A stretch of DNA of 64,000 nt from the NCBI GenBank assembly GCA_040398425.1, contig JBBATZ010000014.1, positions 6,753 to 70,752 of the forward strand, written 5' to 3'. The position numbers were made by a program, and so were the translations under genes. Origin of the DNA: UBA7672 sp040398425 (lineage in GTDB: Bacteria > Pseudomonadota > Alphaproteobacteria > Caulobacterales > Hyphomonadaceae). The notes under the pieces were generated by a model. It did not search any database and had not been told where the DNA came from. It saw only the letters and a list, made by a program, of their open reading frames with translations. Positions 8,014-16,279 of this stretch are shown here, one piece after another; positions within the stretch are counted from its first letter, which is position 1, and each line of letters opens with the position of its first letter.

Positions 8014-9330
8014 CTATTCGAGGGCGGAATAGATCAGCGAGCGGATCTTCGACTGATCCTCTAGGCCGCCGGCCGGAATGATCTGCGTCATGTAGACGAC
8101 GGTGAGGCCTTCCTTCGGATCGACCCAGTAGGTCGAGTGATAGGCGCCGCCCCAGCCATAATCTCCGGGTGAGCCGGGCTGTCCCGCCTTGCTGGGGTCG
8201 AGCATGATGCGGAAGCCGAGGCCGAAGCCCTGGCCGGGCTGGTAGGTCGCGCTGACCAGCGTGTCGTTTGTCATCAGTTCGACCGTCTTGCGGGACAGGT
8301 AGCGCTTGCCGTCGGCGACGCCGCCCTGGCGCAGCATTTCGAGGAAGCGGGAATAATCGTGCGCTGTGGATAGCAGGCCGGCGCCGCCCGCGAACGCCTT
8401 GCATGGGCCGTTGGCATAGCTGCCCTGTCCGACATGGCTGACGCCTTCGAGACCGCCGGGCGAGGGCGCGCGTTCGGCCTTGCCGTTCTTTGCCGAGTAC
8501 ACGACGGCGAGACGATCGAGCTTTGCGGGCGGCAGACAGAAGGCGGTATCCACCATGCCGAGAGGATCGATCAGGCGTTCTTTCAGGAAGACGTCGAGCG
8601 ACTGACCCGAGAGCTTTTCGACGACGACGCCGAGAATGTCTGTGTTGTAGCCATAGACCCATTGCTCGCCGGGTTGGGCAGCCATCGGCAGTTTCGGCAT
8701 CTTCGCAACGACATCGGCCACGGGCACGGACTTGTCGGCGAAGTACCACCCATAGACGCCGGCATCCTTCCACGCCTTCTCGCCGGGGCCGGTGCCATAG
8801 GAAATTCCAGCCGTATGGCTGAGCAGGTCGCGGATGGTGATCGCGCGTTTTGCGGGCACGACATCATAGCCGCCCTTCGTGTTGGCGACAGCGACAGTTG
8901 TGCTGCTCCACTCCGGCAGGAATTTGCCGAGCGGATCGTCGATCACCAGCTTGCCTTCTTCCACCAGCATCATGATGGCGGTGCTGGTGAGCGCTTTCGT
9001 TTGCGAGGCGATGCGGAAGATGTCGTCCTCCGCCATGCGGTCGCCGGCCTCACGGTCGCGCCAGCCATAGGCACCGTGGAAGACTTCGCGGCCGTCCTGG
9101 TGGATCATGAGCACGGCGCCGGCGAGTTTGCCGTCGTCGATGTAATTGCGCATCGTTGCGTCTAGCACCTGCAGGCGCGTTTGCGAGATACCATGCGGCG
9201 CGTCATTGGCGATGGGGCCGTGGGCGAGTGGGGTCAGGCTGGCGACGCGTTCGGTTTCGCTGACAGACACCACGCAGCCGGACAGGGCCAGCGTGCAGAG
9301 CCCTGCCATAAGCGCTGAGTGTAGACGCAT
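8014..9330 (-). CDS. Beta-lactamase-family serine hydrolase, lipoprotein
   Basis: A 438-residue protein of the class C beta-lactamase/EstB-like esterase superfamily. A lipoprotein signal ends in LALSGC (Cys19). The catalytic SxxK is SQTK (Ser109-Lys112), the YxN-region motif is YGYNTD (about 226-231), and HTAGISYG is the family loop. These enzymes act in the periplasm or on the outer membrane as esterases or D-amino peptidases more often than as true beta-lactamases, so I do not infer antibiotic resistance. A short hypothetical gene follows on the same strand. Confidence 0.9.
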   Translation of the reverse strand: MRLHSALMAGLCTLALSGCVVSVSETERVASLTPLAHGPIANDAPHGISQTRLQVLDATMRNYIDDGKLAGAVLMIHQDGREVFHGAYGWRDREAGDRMAEDDIFRIASQTKALTSTAIMMLVEEGKLVIDDPLGKFLPEWSSTTVAVANTKGGYDVVPAKRAITIRDLLSHTAGISYGTGPGEKAWKDAGVYGWYFADKSVPVADVVAKMPKLPMAAQPGEQWVYGYNTDILGVVVEKLSGQSLDVFLKERLIDPLGMVDTAFCLPPAKLDRLAVVYSAKNGKAERAPSPGGLEGVSHVGQGSYANGPCKAFAGGAGLLSTAHDYSRFLEMLRQGGVADGKRYLSRKTVELMTNDTLVSATYQPGQGFGLGFRIMLDPSKAGQPGSPGDYGWGGAYHSTYWVDPKEGLTVVYMTQIIPAGGLEDQSKIRSLIYSALE

Positions 9331-9480
9331 GCGTGTCTCTCCCGGTTATCCCGGACCTGGCTGTCTGGCCCGATGTTTTGCCGCGACGATGGCAGGGAGG
9401 GTCGCGAGGTTCAAGCGCGACGTTTGGGCAACGCTCGCAATCCGGTTGATCCTTTCGCGCAGGTGGTGAATGTGGCGCGC

Positions 9481-11091
9481 ATGAGCGATCGGTTCGACTA
9501 CATCATTGTCGGTGCGGGTACAGCCGGATGCCTGCTGGCCAACCGGCTGTCGGCGGAACCGCGCAATCGCGTGCTACTGCTGGAGGCGGGCGGCAAGGAC
9601 GACTGGATCTGGTTTCACATTCCGGTCGGCTATCTGTTCGCGATCGGCAATCCGCGCGCCGACTGGATGTTCCAGACGAAACCGGTGCCGGGGCTGAACG
9701 GGCGCGCGCTCAACTATCCGCGCGGGAAGGTGCTGGGCGGATCGTCGGCGATCAACGCGATGATCTACATGCGTGGGCAAGCGGCCGACTATGATGGCTG
9801 GCGCCAGATGGGCCTCACCGGTTGGGGGTGGGACGATGTGCTGCCGTACTTTCTGAAGCACGAGGATCATGTCGACGGCGGCGCGCATCACGGCCAGGGC
9901 GGCGAGTGGCGCATCGAACATCCGCGCATGCGCTGGAAAGTGCTTGATGCGTTCGCCGATGCGGCGGAGGCGGCTGGAATCGCGAAAGTCGGAGACTTCA
10001 ATACCGGGGACAATGCGGGCGTTGGCTATTTCCAGGTGAACCAGAAGGCGGGGCGGCGCTGGTCGTCGGCGCGTGGATTCCTGGCGCCGGTGCGGGGACG
10101 GCATAACCTGAAAGTCGAGACCGGCGCTCTGGTCGAGCGGGTCGTGATGCGCGGCGGGGTGGCGGAGGGTGTCGCGTGGTCGCGGAATGGCGGGCAGGAG
10201 CGGCGCGTGTCGATGGCGGATGGCTGCGTGATCCTTGCGGCCGGGGCGGTGCAGTCGCCCAAGCTGCTGGAACTGTCGGGCATTGGTGATGCGGGGCGGG
10301 TGAAAGCGCTGGGCCTGGATCTGGCGCATCACAGTCCGGGCGTGGGGGAGAATCTGCAGGATCACCTGCAGCTGCGGCCGATCTACAAGGTGAGCGGCGT
10401 GCCTACGCTGAACGAGCAATACGCCAACCTGATGCGCCGACCACTGATGGCGGCCGACTACGCGTTGCGGCGGCGCGGGCCGATGACGATGGCGCCGTCG
10501 CAGATGGGAGCCTTTGCAAAATCAAGCGAACGTCACGCGACGCCGAACATCCAGTTCCACGTGCAGCCGCTGGCGCTGCCGAAATTCGGCGAGGCGATGT
10601 ACGCTTTTCCGGCGATCACGATCAGCGTGTGCAATTTGCGTCCCGACAGTCGCGGATCAGTGCACGCGGGTTCGCCCGATGCCAGTGCGGCGCCGGAGAT
10701 CCAGCCGAATTATCTGGCGGCTGAGAGCGACCGCATGACGGCTGTTGAATCGCTGCGCCTGGTGCGGCGGATCGTGGATCAGCCAGCGTTGAAAAGGTTT
10801 GCGCCGCAGGAGTTTGCGCCGGGCGCCGTGTTGCAGAGCGATGCCGAACTGGCGAAGGCTGCGGGCGATGTCGGCACGACGATTTTTCATCCGGTCGGCA
10901 CAGCCAAGATGGGTATGGCGTCTGATGCGATGGCTGTCGTCGATGAACGGTTGCGCGTGCGTGGGGTGGAACGGCTGCGCGTGATCGACGCCTCCGTGAT
11001 GCCGCGCATTACGTCCGGCAATACCAATTCGCCGACGCTGATGATCGCAGAGAAGGGGGCCACGCTGTTGCTGGAGGATGCGCGTTCGTGA
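9481..11091 (+). CDS. GMC-family FAD oxidoreductase (choline dehydrogenase-like)
   Basis: A 536-residue flavoenzyme. It has an N-terminal FAD-binding Rossmann motif (IIVGAGTAGC, residues 8-17), the GMC signature GGSSAINAMIYMRG, and the C-terminal NTNSPTLMIAEKGA segment with the catalytic His region before it (FHPVGTAKMG). Members oxidise primary or secondary alcohols such as choline or aliphatic alcohols. There is no betaine aldehyde dehydrogenase or BetI neighbour, so choline as substrate is not supported. The ATG at 9481 directly precedes the Rossmann fold; the longer frame upstream is not conserved-looking. Confidence 0.92.
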   Translation: MSDRFDYIIVGAGTAGCLLANRLSAEPRNRVLLLEAGGKDDWIWFHIPVGYLFAIGNPRADWMFQTKPVPGLNGRALNYPRGKVLGGSSAINAMIYMRGQAADYDGWRQMGLTGWGWDDVLPYFLKHEDHVDGGAHHGQGGEWRIEHPRMRWKVLDAFADAAEAAGIAKVGDFNTGDNAGVGYFQVNQKAGRRWSSARGFLAPVRGRHNLKVETGALVERVVMRGGVAEGVAWSRNGGQERRVSMADGCVILAAGAVQSPKLLELSGIGDAGRVKALGLDLAHHSPGVGENLQDHLQLRPIYKVSGVPTLNEQYANLMRRPLMAADYALRRRGPMTMAPSQMGAFAKSSERHATPNIQFHVQPLALPKFGEAMYAFPAITISVCNLRPDSRGSVHAGSPDASAAPEIQPNYLAAESDRMTAVESLRLVRRIVDQPALKRFAPQEFAPGAVLQSDAELAKAAGDVGTTIFHPVGTAKMGMASDAMAVVDERLRVRGVERLRVIDASVMPRITSGNTNSPTLMIAEKGATLLLEDARS

Positions 11092-11093
11092 AC

Positions 11094-11118
11094 GGAACCT
11101 CATCTTTGGCCGGACGTT
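11094..11118 (+). promoter_or_regulatory. EcfG-type general stress promoter
   Basis: GGAAC at 11094-11098, exactly 16 bases, then CGTT at 11115-11118. This matches the consensus of the alphaproteobacterial general stress sigma factor EcfG (GGAAC-N16/17-CGTT). It lies about 40 bases upstream of a CsbD-family stress gene and overlaps the stop of the preceding GMC gene. Both elements and the spacing fit well. Confidence 0.75.
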
Positions 11119-11158
11119 CTTTACCCGGACGCGGGACGTGGAAAAGAAAGATTTCGTC

Positions 11159-11356
11159 ATGAACAAGAATCAGATCGATGGCGGCACGAAAGAAGCCGCC
11201 GGCAAGGTGCAGAAGGAATTCGGCAAGGTCGTCGATTCGCCGAAGCACAAGGCCGCGGGCGGCATGAAAGAGGCCGAAGGCAAGGTCCAGAAGACGGCTG
11301 GCAATATCGAAGAGAAAGCCAAGAACATTGCCAGGGAAGCGCGTAAGCCTCTTTAG
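11159..11356 (+). CDS. CsbD family stress protein
   Basis: A 65-residue hydrophilic protein with CsbD-like repeats (GGTKEAAGKVQKEFGKV and GGMKEAEGKVQKTAGNIE), rich in Lys, Ala and Glu. CsbD proteins accumulate in general stress and stationary phase; their biochemical role is not settled. The ATG at 11159 has an aaagaaag site upstream. An EcfG-type promoter lies about 40 bases before it and an intrinsic terminator follows, so it looks like a one-gene stress transcript. Confidence 0.88.
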   Translation: MNKNQIDGGTKEAAGKVQKEFGKVVDSPKHKAAGGMKEAEGKVQKTAGNIEEKAKNIAREARKPL

Positions 11357-11382
11357 GGCGACCACTTCTACCGCAGACAGAA

Positions 11383-11412
11383 GGCCCGGCGTGTGAAGCG
11401 CCGGGTCTTTAT
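11383..11412 (+). terminator. Intrinsic terminator after csbD-like gene
   Basis: A 7-bp GC stem cccggcg (11385-11391) pairs with cgccggg (11399-11405) around a 7-base loop, followed by tcttt. It lies 30 bases downstream of the CsbD stop. Confidence 0.8.
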
Positions 11413-11520
11413 CTTGTTTGTGTACTGTGTTCCTTGTTTCAAGGCATTTCACGCTGTGGCTTTGCAGCGGGCGGGGAAATGGCCTAGCAGGGCGCCGTCA
11501 TCCCGTTGCGGAGCCTGGAC

Positions 11521-12468
11521 GTGGAAACGGCGGCAGCAATTGCCCGTGAGAGAACGAAACCGCGCCTGACTGGCGCGGCGCTTAGCTGGGCTGCGCTCTT
11601 GCTGCTTGTCGTGATCTGGGGGTCGACGTTTGCGGGGATTCGCGTTGGCGTCGAGACGATCACGCCGGGCTGGCTGGTCGCGGGACGGCTCACCAGCGGC
11701 GCGCTGTTCCTCGGCGCATGGATTCTCGGCGCGCGATTGTTGCGTCCGCAGGCGCGCGCAGCTGATGCGATCAAGGTGACGTGGCGGGCGATCGGCTGGT
11801 TCGCGCTGATCGGCATTGGCGCGACAATGATCCCGTTCGTTTTCTACGCCCATGCTGCGGAGTCTGTCGGGTCTGCAGTGATGGCTATCTGCAATGGCGC
11901 GACGCCGTTCGCGACCGTTCTGCTGGCGCACATGTTCACCAGCGACAGGCTGACGGCGCGAAGCGTGACCGGCGTGCTGCTCGGTTTCTTCGGACTGGTC
12001 GTGCTGGTTCTGCCGGAGTTCGGGCACGGCATGGGGGCGAGCTTTTTCGGCATCCTGCTCGCAATCGCCGGCGCATGGCTTTATGCGGTCGGGAATGTCG
12101 GGACGCGGCTTGCCCCGCGTATCGACCCGATTGTGTCGAGCTTCCTGATCGTCGGGCTGGGCGCGGTGGCGGCGCTACTGCATGCGGTCGTGATGGAGCC
12201 GTTTCCGGCAGCGGCCAGCAGCGCGTCGATCTCGGCGATGATTGTGCTGGGTCTGTTGCCGACGGCGTTTGCGATGTTCGTCTATGTCTGGCTGATCCAG
12301 CGGGCAGGGCCTGTATTCGTGTCGTTCACGACCTACATGTCGCCGCTGTGGGCGACCGGTCTTGGCGTGCTGTTTCTGGGCGAGCCGCTGCAATGGTCGA
12401 TGGTCGGCGCGCTGGCGCTGATCCTTGCAGGTGTTGCGGTGGCGAATGCGCGGCGGCGCATGCGTTAA
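11521..12468 (+). CDS. EamA/RhaT-family drug-metabolite transporter
   Basis: A 315-residue inner-membrane protein with about ten hydrophobic segments in two EamA repeats (LLLLVVIWGSTFAGIRVG opens the first). Members export amino acids or metabolites; the substrate cannot be read from sequence. I chose the GTG at 11521, which has a cggag site 7 bases upstream; a TTG at 11506 is the alternative. It precedes the serC leader by about 40 bases but is separated by that structured region. Confidence 0.87.
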   Translation: METAAAIARERTKPRLTGAALSWAALLLLVVIWGSTFAGIRVGVETITPGWLVAGRLTSGALFLGAWILGARLLRPQARAADAIKVTWRAIGWFALIGIGATMIPFVFYAHAAESVGSAVMAICNGATPFATVLLAHMFTSDRLTARSVTGVLLGFFGLVVLVLPEFGHGMGASFFGILLAIAGAWLYAVGNVGTRLAPRIDPIVSSFLIVGLGAVAALLHAVVMEPFPAAASSASISAMIVLGLLPTAFAMFVYVWLIQRAGPVFVSFTTYMSPLWATGLGVLFLGEPLQWSMVGALALILAGVAVANARRRMR

Positions 12469-12510
12469 TTGACGTGCAGCCCATTCCGGCGCATACGCAT
12501 TGCCGGGCCA

Positions 12511-12551
12511 GTCGCCCCCAACGGCGACCAGTCCATCTGTAAGGATGGGAG
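12511..12551 (+). promoter_or_regulatory. serC-motif-like 5' UTR structure
   Basis: Two adjacent hairpins precede serC. Hairpin 1 is gtcgcc (12511-12516) with ggcgac (12523-12528) around a 6-base loop. Hairpin 2 is ccatc (12533-12537) with gatgg (12544-12548) around tgtaag, and its 3' arm runs into the gggag Shine-Dalgarno region, 8 bases before the ATG. This matches the architecture and gene context of the serC RNA motif of alphaproteobacteria: two hairpins, the last next to the start, upstream of serC/serA. Ligand or mechanism is not known from this sequence. Confidence 0.65.
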
Positions 12552-12558
12552 AAAACAG

Positions 12559-13722
12559 ATGTCTACCGCCGCCAAACCGGCCGTGCGCCCTGATCGCGCG
12601 CACTTTTCCTCTGGACCGTGCGCCAAAAGGCCAGGCTGGAGCCCCGACAATCTCAAGCTCGAATCTCTGGGCCGGTCGCACCGGTCAAAGCTCGGCAAAT
12701 CGCGCCTGAAGCTGGCGATCGATAAGACCCGCGCCATTCTCGGGATTCCCGCCGACTATCGCATCGGCATCATGCCCGGTTCCGACACCGGCGCTATCGA
12801 AGCGGCCTTCTGGTCGATGCTGGGCGCGCGCCCGGTGGATGTGTTCGCGTTCGAGTCGTTCGGCGAAGACTGGGTGACGGACATCACCAGGCAGCTGAAG
12901 GTCGAGGCCACCACACACAAGGCCGGTTACGGCCAGCTGCCGGACCTGTCGAAGGCCCGCAAGGATGCCGACATCGTCTTCACGTGGAACGGCACGACGT
13001 CTGGCGTGAAAGTCCCGAATGGCGACTGGATCGCGGATGACCGCGAGGGGCTGACGTTCTGCGACGCAACCTCTGCCGTGTTTGCGATGCCGATCCCGTG
13101 GAACAAGATCGATGTGCTGACCTACTCCTGGCAGAAAGTGCTGGGCGGCGAGGGCGCACACGGAATCCTGATCCTGTCGCCCCGCGCCATCGAGCGCCTC
13201 AGGACCTACACGCCGAAATGGCCGATGCCGAAACTTTTCCGTATGGCCAAGGGCGGCGAAGTCACCGAAGGCATCTTCGAAGGCGAGACGATCAACACGC
13301 CGTCCATGCTGGCGACCGAGGACTATCTCGATGCGCTTGCCTGGGTCGAAGGTCTTGGCGGTGTCGACGCCACTGTCACGCGCTCGAACGCCAACCTTGC
13401 GGTGCTTGAGGCTTGGGTCGCGAAGACGCCGTGGGTGGAATTCCTCGCAGCGGATAAGACCATTCGCTCGAACACGTCGGTCACGCTGTCGATCACTGAT
13501 CCGCGCGTCGCCAAGCTCGACGACAAGGGCCAGCAGGACTTCGTGAAGAAGTTCGTGGCGGCGCTGGAGAAGGAAAACGCGGCCTACGATATCGGCGGCT
13601 ACAAGGCAGCTCCCCCGGGGCTCCGCATCTGGTGCGGCGCGACCGTGGAAGCGGCCGATGTCGAGAAGCTGACGCCGTGGCTCGATTGGGCGTTTGAAAC
13701 GACAGTCGCGGAATTGTCCTGA
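12559..13722 (+). CDS. serC: Phosphoserine aminotransferase
   Basis: A 387-residue class V PLP aminotransferase that converts 3-phosphohydroxypyruvate plus glutamate to phosphoserine, the second step of serine synthesis, and acts in PLP synthesis. The family start (HFSSGPCAKRPGW) is typical of the alphaproteobacterial type. The PLP lysine is Lys193 (TYSWQKVLGGEGAHG). I chose the ATG at 12559 behind a strong gggag site; the upstream frame runs through the serC-motif leader. It is first in an apparent operon with a MazG-like gene, a GNAT gene and serA. Confidence 0.95.
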   Translation: MSTAAKPAVRPDRAHFSSGPCAKRPGWSPDNLKLESLGRSHRSKLGKSRLKLAIDKTRAILGIPADYRIGIMPGSDTGAIEAAFWSMLGARPVDVFAFESFGEDWVTDITRQLKVEATTHKAGYGQLPDLSKARKDADIVFTWNGTTSGVKVPNGDWIADDREGLTFCDATSAVFAMPIPWNKIDVLTYSWQKVLGGEGAHGILILSPRAIERLRTYTPKWPMPKLFRMAKGGEVTEGIFEGETINTPSMLATEDYLDALAWVEGLGGVDATVTRSNANLAVLEAWVAKTPWVEFLAADKTIRSNTSVTLSITDPRVAKLDDKGQQDFVKKFVAALEKENAAYDIGGYKAAPPGLRIWCGATVEAADVEKLTPWLDWAFETTVAELS

Positions 13723-13746
13723 CACCCCGAGCGCGTGGAGGTCGCG

Positions 13747-14043
13747 ATGGCGACTGAAACCAGCCAGACCATCCGCGAATGGGGCGACGCCACCTTCGGC
13801 GCGCCGCAGGATGTCACCGTGCTTGTCACGCGCGCGCGTCTCGAAATGGATGAGCTGGAGCAGGCCATCCGCGAGGGCGACATGTCTGAGGCGGGCAGGG
13901 AGGCGGCGGATGTCGTCATCCTGCTGCACCGGCTCGTCGGCCTTCTCGGCATGGAGCTTTCCGAACAGGTCGACGCCAAGATGAAAGTCAATCGCGCGCG
14001 CAAATGGCGGGTGGCCGGAGACGGGACAGGCGGCCATGTCTGA
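13747..14043 (+). CDS. MazG-like NTP pyrophosphohydrolase domain protein
   Basis: A 98-residue all-alpha protein with a MazG-like metal-binding pattern (RLEMDELEQAI and EAADVVILLHRL, then a distal D-x-K in QVDAKMKVN). Such small proteins hydrolyse nucleoside triphosphates to monophosphates; the substrate is unknown. The ATG at 13747 has a ggag site 6 bases upstream. It lies 24 bases after serC and overlaps the next GNAT gene by 8 bases, so it is embedded in the serine operon. Confidence 0.7.
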   Translation: MATETSQTIREWGDATFGAPQDVTVLVTRARLEMDELEQAIREGDMSEAGREAADVVILLHRLVGLLGMELSEQVDAKMKVNRARKWRVAGDGTGGHV

Positions 14044-14599
14044 CCTCCGTCTCCGCGTCGCCACCCTGGCGGACGTTCTCCTTCTGCAACGTTGGGACCT
14101 TGATCCTGTCGTCATCTCGGCGACGACCGATGATCCAACCGAAACTGTCGCGCACGGCGAGCTAAACGAGTGGCCGACGAACATTGCGATGCATGAGGAT
14201 GAGGTGTGGGAACACTGGATTGCCGAGGTCGCCGGTCACGACGACGCATGGCGCCCAATCGGCGCCATGCAGATGTGCGATCCGCATCGCGAGCCGACGC
14301 ATTACTGGGGCGCCATCGAGCCCGACCTGCGCGCGCTCGACATCTGGATCGGCGAACCGGATGCGCGGGGCAAGGGATACGGCGAGACGATGATGCGTCT
14401 TGCTTTTGCGCGCTGTTTTTCCGATCCGCTGGTGACGGCGATCCTGATCGACCCACTCAACTCGAACACGCGCGCCCACAAATTCTACCAGCGCCTCGGC
14501 TTCGTGCCGACGCATAGGCAGACGTTCAACGACGAAGACGATTGCCTCGTTCACAAGCTTACGCGTGCTGACTGGCGCGCCCGCATTCAGGGAGACTGA
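14036..14599 (+). CDS. GNAT-family N-acetyltransferase
   Basis: A 187-residue GNAT enzyme of the AAC(6')/IucB-like subtype. The acetyl-CoA binding motif is PDARGKGYGETMMRLAF and the C-terminal motif is NTRAHKFYQRLGFVP. It overlaps the MazG-like gene by 8 bases and ends 4 bases before the serA ATG, so it is translationally coupled in the operon. Substrate is unknown; an acceptor related to aminoglycosides cannot be inferred with confidence from family resemblance. Confidence 0.83.
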   Translation: MSDLRLRVATLADVLLLQRWDLDPVVISATTDDPTETVAHGELNEWPTNIAMHEDEVWEHWIAEVAGHDDAWRPIGAMQMCDPHREPTHYWGAIEPDLRALDIWIGEPDARGKGYGETMMRLAFARCFSDPLVTAILIDPLNSNTRAHKFYQRLGFVPTHRQTFNDEDDCLVHKLTRADWRARIQGD

Positions 14600-14603
14600 G
14601 CAG

Positions 14604-16187
14604 ATGACCAACAAAGTGAAAGTCCTCATCGCCGACGATCTCGCGCCGGGCGCCGCCGATATCTTCAAGAATCGCGGCATCGAGGTGGACTTCAAGGTCG
14701 GCCTCAAGAAGGACGAGCTGATCAAGATCATCGGCGAGTATGATGGCCTTGCCGTGCGCTCTGCGTGCAAACCGGACAAGGATGTGATCGCCGCGGGTAC
14801 GAAGTTGAAAGTGATTGGCCGCGCGGGCATCGGCGTCGACAACGTCGATGTGAAGGCCGCGACTGCCAAGGGCGTCATCGTGATGAACACGCCCTTCGGC
14901 AACGCCATCACCACAGCAGAACATGCGATCGCGATGATGTTCGCCGCCGCCCGCCAGATTCCCTCGGCCAGCCAGCGCACCATCGCGGGCGAGTGGCCGA
15001 AGAAGGATTACATCGGGATCGAGCTTTATGCGAAAACGCTTGGCCTGATCGGCGCAGGGAACATCGGCTCCATCGTTGCAGACCGCGCGCTTGGCCTGAA
15101 GATGAAAGTGGTCGCTTACGATCCCTTCCTCACGGCTGAACGCGCGACGCAACTCGGCGTTGAAAAGGTCGAGCTGGACGAATTGCTGGCGCGCGCCGAT
15201 GTCATCACACTGCACACGCCGCTGACCGAGCAGACCAAGAACATCCTGTCGGCCGGGAACCTTGCCAAGACGAAGAAGGGCGTGATCCTGATCAACTGCG
15301 CGCGTGGCGGGCTTGCCGATGAAGCCGCGGTGCGTGCGGGTCTCGACAGCGGCCATATCGGCGCTGCGGCGTTCGATGTCTTCCTCGAGGAGCCGGCGAA
15401 AACCAACGTACTGTTCGGCGCACCGAACTTTGTCGCGACGCCGCACCTCGGCGCGTCGACCGTCGAAGCGCAGGACAATGTCGCTTTCCAGGTCGCCGAG
15501 CAGATGGCGGATTACCTGCTGACAGGGGCCGTCACCAATGCGTTGAACACGCCGTCAGTCACGGCCGAAGAAGCGCCGAAGCTGAAGCCGTTCGTCGCGC
15601 TGGCGGAAAAGCTGGGGCAATTCGCTGGACAAGTCGCCGACGGCGGCTTGTCGGAAGTGGAGATCGAATACGAAGGCCAGGTCACGCAATTGAACCGCAA
15701 GCCGCTGACATCAGCGGCGCTGGCGGGCCTGCTGCGTCCCTTCCTTGCTGAAGTGAACATGGTTTCGGCGCCGTCGGTGCTGCAGGAGCGTGGCGGCTCT
15801 CTGAAAGAGTCCACCAACGACGCCAGCGCGGTCTATGACTCGCTGATCCGCATCAAGGTGAAGGTGGAAGGCAAATGGCGCTCGGTCGCTGGCGCGATCG
15901 TGGGCGGCAAACCGCGCATCGTCGAAGTGAAGGGCATGCAGCTGGAGGCGGACTTCCAGCCCTACATGCTGTTCGTCAACAACTCCGACAAGCCGGGCTT
16001 CATCGGCGCCATGGCGGGCTTGCTGGGCGAAGCTAAGGTCAACATCGCGACGTTCAACCTTGGCCGTGAAGCGGCTGGCGGCGACGCCATCGCGATTGTG
16101 GGTGTGGATCAGAACGTGCCCGAGAAAACGCTCGCCGCGATCCAGGCTCTGCCGCAGGTGCGTTACGTCAAGGTGCTGAAGTTCTAG
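14604..16187 (+). CDS. serA: D-3-phosphoglycerate dehydrogenase
   Basis: A 527-residue enzyme that oxidises 3-phosphoglycerate with NAD in the first committed step of serine synthesis. Domains in order: substrate-binding and NAD-binding catalytic core with GAGNIGS, the catalytic Arg region NCARGG, Glu in FLEEPAKT and His in ATPHLGAST; an ASB intervening domain about 320-450; and a C-terminal ACT domain (FVNNSDKPGFIGAMAGLLG), usually for serine feedback. Its length is normal for the long form. It is the last gene of the serC operon, with a ggag site in the end of the GNAT gene. Confidence 0.95.
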   Translation: MTNKVKVLIADDLAPGAADIFKNRGIEVDFKVGLKKDELIKIIGEYDGLAVRSACKPDKDVIAAGTKLKVIGRAGIGVDNVDVKAATAKGVIVMNTPFGNAITTAEHAIAMMFAAARQIPSASQRTIAGEWPKKDYIGIELYAKTLGLIGAGNIGSIVADRALGLKMKVVAYDPFLTAERATQLGVEKVELDELLARADVITLHTPLTEQTKNILSAGNLAKTKKGVILINCARGGLADEAAVRAGLDSGHIGAAAFDVFLEEPAKTNVLFGAPNFVATPHLGASTVEAQDNVAFQVAEQMADYLLTGAVTNALNTPSVTAEEAPKLKPFVALAEKLGQFAGQVADGGLSEVEIEYEGQVTQLNRKPLTSAALAGLLRPFLAEVNMVSAPSVLQERGGSLKESTNDASAVYDSLIRIKVKVEGKWRSVAGAIVGGKPRIVEVKGMQLEADFQPYMLFVNNSDKPGFIGAMAGLLGEAKVNIATFNLGREAAGGDAIAIVGVDQNVPEKTLAAIQALPQVRYVKVLKF

Positions 16188-16198
16188 TTTGAAGTGTG

Positions 16199-16224
16199 AG
16201 CCCTCGTCTTTGCAGGCGAGGGCT
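16199..16224 (+). terminator. Hairpin downstream of serA
   Basis: An 8-bp perfect stem agccctcg (16199-16206) with cgagggct (16217-16224), loop of 10 bases, 11 bases after the serA stop. It lacks a T tract, so it is a weak terminator or an RNA-stabilising end. Confidence 0.5.
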
Positions 16225-16279
16225 CGGACTTCGGTTGAAAACGGTTGCTCGGTCAGGTGTCGCGGTTAAGCTTGTCGGC

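Noticed and set aside
8014..9330. Beta-lactam resistance gene
   Set aside because: The fold family is dominated by esterases and peptidases; nothing in the sequence shows true beta-lactamase activity.
14036..14599. Aminoglycoside acetyltransferase
   Set aside because: GNAT resemblance is only to the broad AAC(6')-like fold; operon context in serine synthesis argues against a resistance role.
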